DNA of 64,000 nucleotides from Belnapia arida. GTDB taxonomy: Bacteria > Pseudomonadota > Alphaproteobacteria > Acetobacterales > Acetobacteraceae. Shown one piece after another: positions 60,995-64,000 of the stretch. The DNA lies in NCBI RefSeq assembly GCF_016773205.1, contig NZ_JAETWB010000003.1:1-64000 (forward strand), written 5' to 3'. Position 1 is the stretch's first letter. Each line of letters begins with the position of its first letter. The translations under genes and the position numbers were made by a program. The notes beneath the pieces were generated by a model. It saw nothing but the letters and a program-made list of their open reading frames with translations, ran no database searches and was not told where the DNA came from.

Positions 60995-62235
60995 CAGAGG
61001 AGATGCGGCGCGGCGCGGAACCGGCATCCGGGATCGTGCGGCAGGACGGGATCGAAGCCGTTATCCGGTTTCCGGCCCTGTACGGCGGCGTAGACTTCCA
61101 TGATCTGGCGGCCTACCGCCTCCCAGGAATAGGTGCGCCGGCATTCCTCCAGCGCGGTCGCGGCGAGGCGGCGGCGGAGCGGAGCATCTTCGATGATCCG
61201 GCGCAGCGCAGCGGCCAGCGCGGGGATGTCGCCCGGCTGCACCAGCAGGCCGTTCTCGCCGTCGCGCAGGCAGTCGACGACGCCGACCGCGTAGCAGGAG
61301 ACGCTCGGCAGCCCGTTCGCCATCGCCTCGAGGATGGTGTTGCTGAAGCCTTCGGCATAGGTCGGGCTGACGAAGACATCGGCCTCGCGGTAGAGGGCGG
61401 GGGCGGCGTCGTAATCGGCATAGCCGGTGAAGCGGATGGGCACGCCCCGCTCGGCGGCCAGTTCCCGCGAGCTGTCGTAGTCCGGGCCGATGCCGGAGAT
61501 GGTGGCGGCGAAGCGCACACCCTCGGCCTGAAGCAGGGCCAGCGCCTCGATCATGTCGAGGGCGCCTTTCCGCCGGTCGACACGGCCGTGATAGAGCAGG
61601 CGCACCGGGTCCGCCGCCTCGCCGGGGACGAAGCCCGCGGCCGGGTGGAAGCGCTCCGTGTCGACGGCTCCGGGGACGATGGTGAACCGCTCCCGCGCCA
61701 CGCCGAGGCGCTCGACCACCTCCTGCGCGAAGCTCTCGCAGCCGATCAGCAGCGCGTTGGCGTGGTTCAGCACGTTCAGCATGCCGAGCCGGTGCGTCTC
61801 GCAGCAGGAGCCGACCCAGTGGCCGTCGCCGCCCTGGATGGAGACGACGGTCGGGATGCCGAGCTCACGCGCCGCCAACAGCACGGCCCAGCCATTCGGG
61901 TAGCCGTATTGCGCGTGCAGGATGTCGAAGGGCTTCTTGCGGTGCTCGGCGAGGATGACGGAGACCATGTCGTCCACGTCGCGCTCGAAATCGGCGCCGC
62001 CCGGCCCGGCAAAGGCTTCCTCGCCGAGGGACTGGCGGCCGATCACCGTGACGCCGGGGACCGCGGGTGGCGGGCCGCCGCCATAGACGCGCGTGCCGGC
62101 GGCATCGCCGCGGTACTGGCTGACCATGGTCACGTCATGCCCGGCGGCGACAAGCTGGCGCAGCAGGTTGACCGCATAGACGCTCATGCCGCTGATGGCC
62201 GGGAAGAAGCGGCGGCTGCAGAACAGGATCCTCAT
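60994..62235 (-). CDS. GT4 glycosyltransferase of the YcaO operon
   Basis: 413 aa from the ATG at 62235, overlapping the isomerase stop (ATGA). SRRFFPAISGMSVYAVNLLRQL is the GT-B glycine-rich acceptor loop, ILHAQYGYPNGWAVLLAA and VSIQGGDGHWVGSC follow, LLYHGRVDRRKGALDMIEAL binds the phosphate, and TYAEGFSNTILEAMANG is E-X7-E. It is a retaining transferase like MshA/BshA in general class. The donor is unknown. Confidence 0.88.
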   Translation of the reverse strand: MRILFCSRRFFPAISGMSVYAVNLLRQLVAAGHDVTMVSQYRGDAAGTRVYGGGPPPAVPGVTVIGRQSLGEEAFAGPGGADFERDVDDMVSVILAEHRKKPFDILHAQYGYPNGWAVLLAARELGIPTVVSIQGGDGHWVGSCCETHRLGMLNVLNHANALLIGCESFAQEVVERLGVARERFTIVPGAVDTERFHPAAGFVPGEAADPVRLLYHGRVDRRKGALDMIEALALLQAEGVRFAATISGIGPDYDSSRELAAERGVPIRFTGYADYDAAPALYREADVFVSPTYAEGFSNTILEAMANGLPSVSCYAVGVVDCLRDGENGLLVQPGDIPALAAALRRIIEDAPLRRRLAATALEECRRTYSWEAVGRQIMEVYAAVQGRKPDNGFDPVLPHDPGCRFRAAPHLL

Positions 62236-63074
62236 CGCGTGTCTCCTTCCCGGCAGTGGCGCAGCCAGTCGAGGGATTGCGGGATCATCCGGTCGGCGCG
62301 GTGGCTCTCGCGCGACAGCTCGACGCAGACGAGGCGGGCGAAGCCGACTTCCTCCAGCGCGTCGAGGCAGGCGGGGATGTCCATGTCGCCCTCGCCGAAG
62401 GGCAGGTGGGTATGGTCGCCGCGGCGCATGTCCTCGATCGCCACGGTGCCGATCTGCGCGGCGAATTCGCGCACGGCTGCTGGTGGCTCGCGCTCCTGCG
62501 TCACCAGGCAATGGCCGAGGTCGAGGGCGAGGGTGAGGCCCGGCAGGTGCGGCTGCAGCCTGGCCCAGTCGTCCAGCGTCTCGACCAGCATCCCCGGCTC
62601 CGGCTCCAGCGCCGGGGTCACGCCGCGGCGGGTGGCGTAGTCCGTCACCTGGGCCAGGCCCTCCAGCAGCCATTCGCCGGCCTCGCCGCGATCGACGCCC
62701 GGTCGGGGCACGCCGGCCCAGAAGGACACTGCCTCGGCCTGGAGAATGTTGCCGATGTCGATGGCGCGCTGGAGGAAGGCGATGCGGCGGGCGCGGCCGG
62801 CGGGCTCCGGCGTCAGCAGGGTCGGCTCGTGCTTGTGGCGCGGGTCGAGCAGGAAGCGCGCCCCGGTCTCGATGACGCAACCGAGGCGCCGGGTGCGCAA
62901 CTCGCGTGCAAGCGCCTCCGTACGGGCCACCCAGCCCTCCTCCAGCGGATCGAGGTGCTGGAAGTCGAGGGTAAGGGCTATGCCGTCGTAGCCGGCCTCG
63001 GCGATCAGCGCGATGGCATCCGCAAGGCGGTGGTTGGCGGCGCCGTTGGTGTTGTAGGCGAAGCGCAGCGCCAT
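62232..63074 (-). CDS. Sugar-phosphate isomerase/epimerase-like TIM barrel
   Basis: 280 aa from the ATG at 63074. GVTPALEPEPGMLVE (Glu), TLALDLGHCLVTQE (Asp, His), VAIEDMRRGDHTHLPFGEGDMD (His) and LVCVELSRESH (Glu) are the metal ligands of the AP_endonuc_2 family. It is not of the DUF692/MNIO type that modifies peptides. It follows the YcaO gene by two bases and overlaps the GT4 gene, so it belongs to the same operon; its reaction is unknown. Confidence 0.85.
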   Translation of the reverse strand: MALRFAYNTNGAANHRLADAIALIAEAGYDGIALTLDFQHLDPLEEGWVARTEALARELRTRRLGCVIETGARFLLDPRHKHEPTLLTPEPAGRARRIAFLQRAIDIGNILQAEAVSFWAGVPRPGVDRGEAGEWLLEGLAQVTDYATRRGVTPALEPEPGMLVETLDDWARLQPHLPGLTLALDLGHCLVTQEREPPAAVREFAAQIGTVAIEDMRRGDHTHLPFGEGDMDIPACLDALEEVGFARLVCVELSRESHRADRMIPQSLDWLRHCREGDTR

Positions 63075-63076
63075 GG

Positions 63077-64000
63077 TCAGGCCGCCTGCCGCCGGCGGTA
63101 GAGCTGGGCGGAGAAGGTGCCGCATTCGCGGTAGAGCGGGTAGAGCCGGCCGACCGTCTCGTCCGCCCGCTGCGCATCGAACCAGGCGGGGCCGCCGGCG
63201 CGCGCCTCGTCCTCGGGCCGCAGCAGGATGCGCGCCGCGCCCGTGCGGGGTGCGTCGAGCAGCAATGGGTCGGCCCGCTCGCGCAGGCGGCGGACGCCGC
63301 GCCAGCCGATGCGGTGGTAGCTCATCGTCTCGCTCTCGAGGCCGGGGACGATGGTCTTCACCGCCTTCACCGGGCTGCCGGATGGCGAGCAGTCGATCAC
63401 CAGTGGCTCCAGCCCCTCGCCGGCCAGGCGTTCGAGCAGCAGGCGCAGCCGGGCGTCCGGGTCCGCAACCGCTGCCGCCGGCACGGTCGGCAGGTCGGAC
63501 AGCCGCACGCGGCGGCGCTCCGAGAAGACACTGCCGGCGAGGCGGTTGCGCAGCTCGCCCGCCGCCTGGCCGACCCACTCGGCCATGGCGTGCAGGGCGC
63601 GGCCCTCCTCCTCCTCCAGCATGGCGACGCCGATCTGGCGGTCGACATAGTCGCGCGGCAGCGCGGCCTGGACGAGTTCGATCGGCCCGTGCGTCGCCGC
63701 CTTGCGGGAGCGGGAGCCGCAGAACTCCAGCAGCGCCTTGCGCAGCGTGCGCGACCGGTCCGGGTGGGAGGCCTCGCCGCAGGAGGTGACCTGCACCGGC
63801 ACCGTCGGCGCGCCACGGTCGTTGCCGACGACATAGAGGTTGGGGATGCCGAAATCGGTGCAGGCGAGCTTGACGGTGACGTCGATGCCGAGCGAGCGGA
63901 GATGCTCCAGCAGCCTGGCGACCTCCGGCTCCTCCTCGGTGTCGATGTCCACCACCACGCCCTGGTCGAGCGCGCGGTAGGTGACGGCGTTTCCGTCGCG
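63077..64000 (-). CDS. YcaO-family protein, C-terminal part (runs off the window)
   Basis: The frame is open to the window edge, giving 307 residues. LGIDVTVKLACTDFGIPNLYVV, VQVTSCGEASHPDRSRTLRKALLEFCGSRSRKA and LEPLVIDCSPSGSPVKAVKTIVPGLE are, in order, the C-terminal landmarks of YcaO ATP-dependent amide-activating enzymes. These make azolines, thioamides or amidines in peptides, or act on ribosomal protein S12. The N-terminal ATP-binding half is outside. It is the first visible gene of the operon, and no precursor peptide could be seen downstream of it. Confidence 0.82.
   Translation of the reverse strand, partial: RDGNAVTYRALDQGVVVDIDTEEEPEVARLLEHLRSLGIDVTVKLACTDFGIPNLYVVGNDRGAPTVPVQVTSCGEASHPDRSRTLRKALLEFCGSRSRKAATHGPIELVQAALPRDYVDRQIGVAMLEEEEGRALHAMAEWVGQAAGELRNRLAGSVFSERRRVRLSDLPTVPAAAVADPDARLRLLLERLAGEGLEPLVIDCSPSGSPVKAVKTIVPGLESETMSYHRIGWRGVRRLRERADPLLLDAPRTGAARILLRPEDEARAGGPAWFDAQRADETVGRLYPLYRECGTFSAQLYRRRQAA

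Noticed and set aside
62232-63074. DUF692/MNIO peptide-modifying enzyme next to YcaO
   Set aside because: The metal-ligand pattern is that of xylose-isomerase-like AP_endonuc_2 barrels, not MNIO.
1-64000. CRISPR array, tRNA, rRNA or prophage structural genes
   Set aside because: None could be recognised by reading; no regularly spaced repeats, cloverleaf arms or phage head and tail proteins were seen. Short ncRNAs cannot be excluded without covariance searches.

Overview
The window comes from a very GC-rich (about 70% by eye) Gram-negative bacterium, most likely an alphaproteobacterium of the Rhodospirillales/Acetobacteraceae (Roseomonas-like). The support is AddAB instead of RecBCD, the tsaE-amgK-murU-addB-addA-trxA gene order, an alphaproteobacterial cell-wall recycling pair (AmgK/MurU), and the amino-acid composition. 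No rRNA, tRNA, CRISPR array or plasmid function was seen. Most genes are packed into short operons with ATGA, GTGA or TGATG overlaps.

Layout. The left edge (1-178) is the end of an IS5/IS1182-type insertion sequence. At 556-6873 lies a czcCBA heavy-metal RND efflux operon, led by a small exported protein whose 3' end looks frameshifted. At 6903-8148 are modA and a single-domain ModE-like regulator without modBC. At 8130-10185 hemN and a heme oxygenase are divergent across a shared promoter that has an FNR-spaced dyad. At 10240-12365 are surA and rsmA (apparent CTG start). At 12443-15726 are amino-acid oxidation and transport genes and an AEC carrier. At 15728-18767 are gmk/yicC, an SDR and TerC. 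At 18888-23930 are an orphan FtsX-type permease, a Bax-inhibitor-like protein with a clear promoter and terminator, a PQQ-type sugar dehydrogenase and trxA. At 24030-32815 is the addA/addB/murU/amgK/tsaE block.

At 33899-36717 is an unusual three-gene cassette: a three-helix membrane protein, a lipoprotein and a peptidoglycan-binding lytic transglycosylase. Its leader carries a perfect 14-bp inverted repeat covering the ribosome-binding site. At 36753-42819 are single metabolic and envelope genes: a small hypothetical protein, gentisate dioxygenase, patatin, an exported cyclase, DedA and an ArnT-like glycosyltransferase. At 42868-47686 is rsmB-rpe-heparinase-glycosyltransferase. At 47716-50626 are a YcgN protein, a DapA-like lyase, a cupin, a YgjP-type protease and a CBS protein. 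At 50714-56196 are an acyl-CoA dehydrogenase and a TetR regulator, followed by a three-gene cassette (Gfo/Idh dehydrogenase, DUF993, TIM-barrel isomerase) with a dyad operator in front.

The right end (56296-64000, minus strand, running off the edge) is a tightly coupled seven-gene operon. In transcription order it encodes a YcaO protein, a TIM-barrel isomerase, a GT4 glycosyltransferase, a PIG-L deacetylase, GalE, an MdoH-like GT2 transferase and a PurD-like ATP-grasp ligase. Glycosyltransferase, deacetylase and ligase is the logic of mycothiol/bacillithiol-type amino-sugar conjugates. Adding YcaO suggests an undescribed glycoconjugate or natural-product pathway. This is the best candidate for a new system here.
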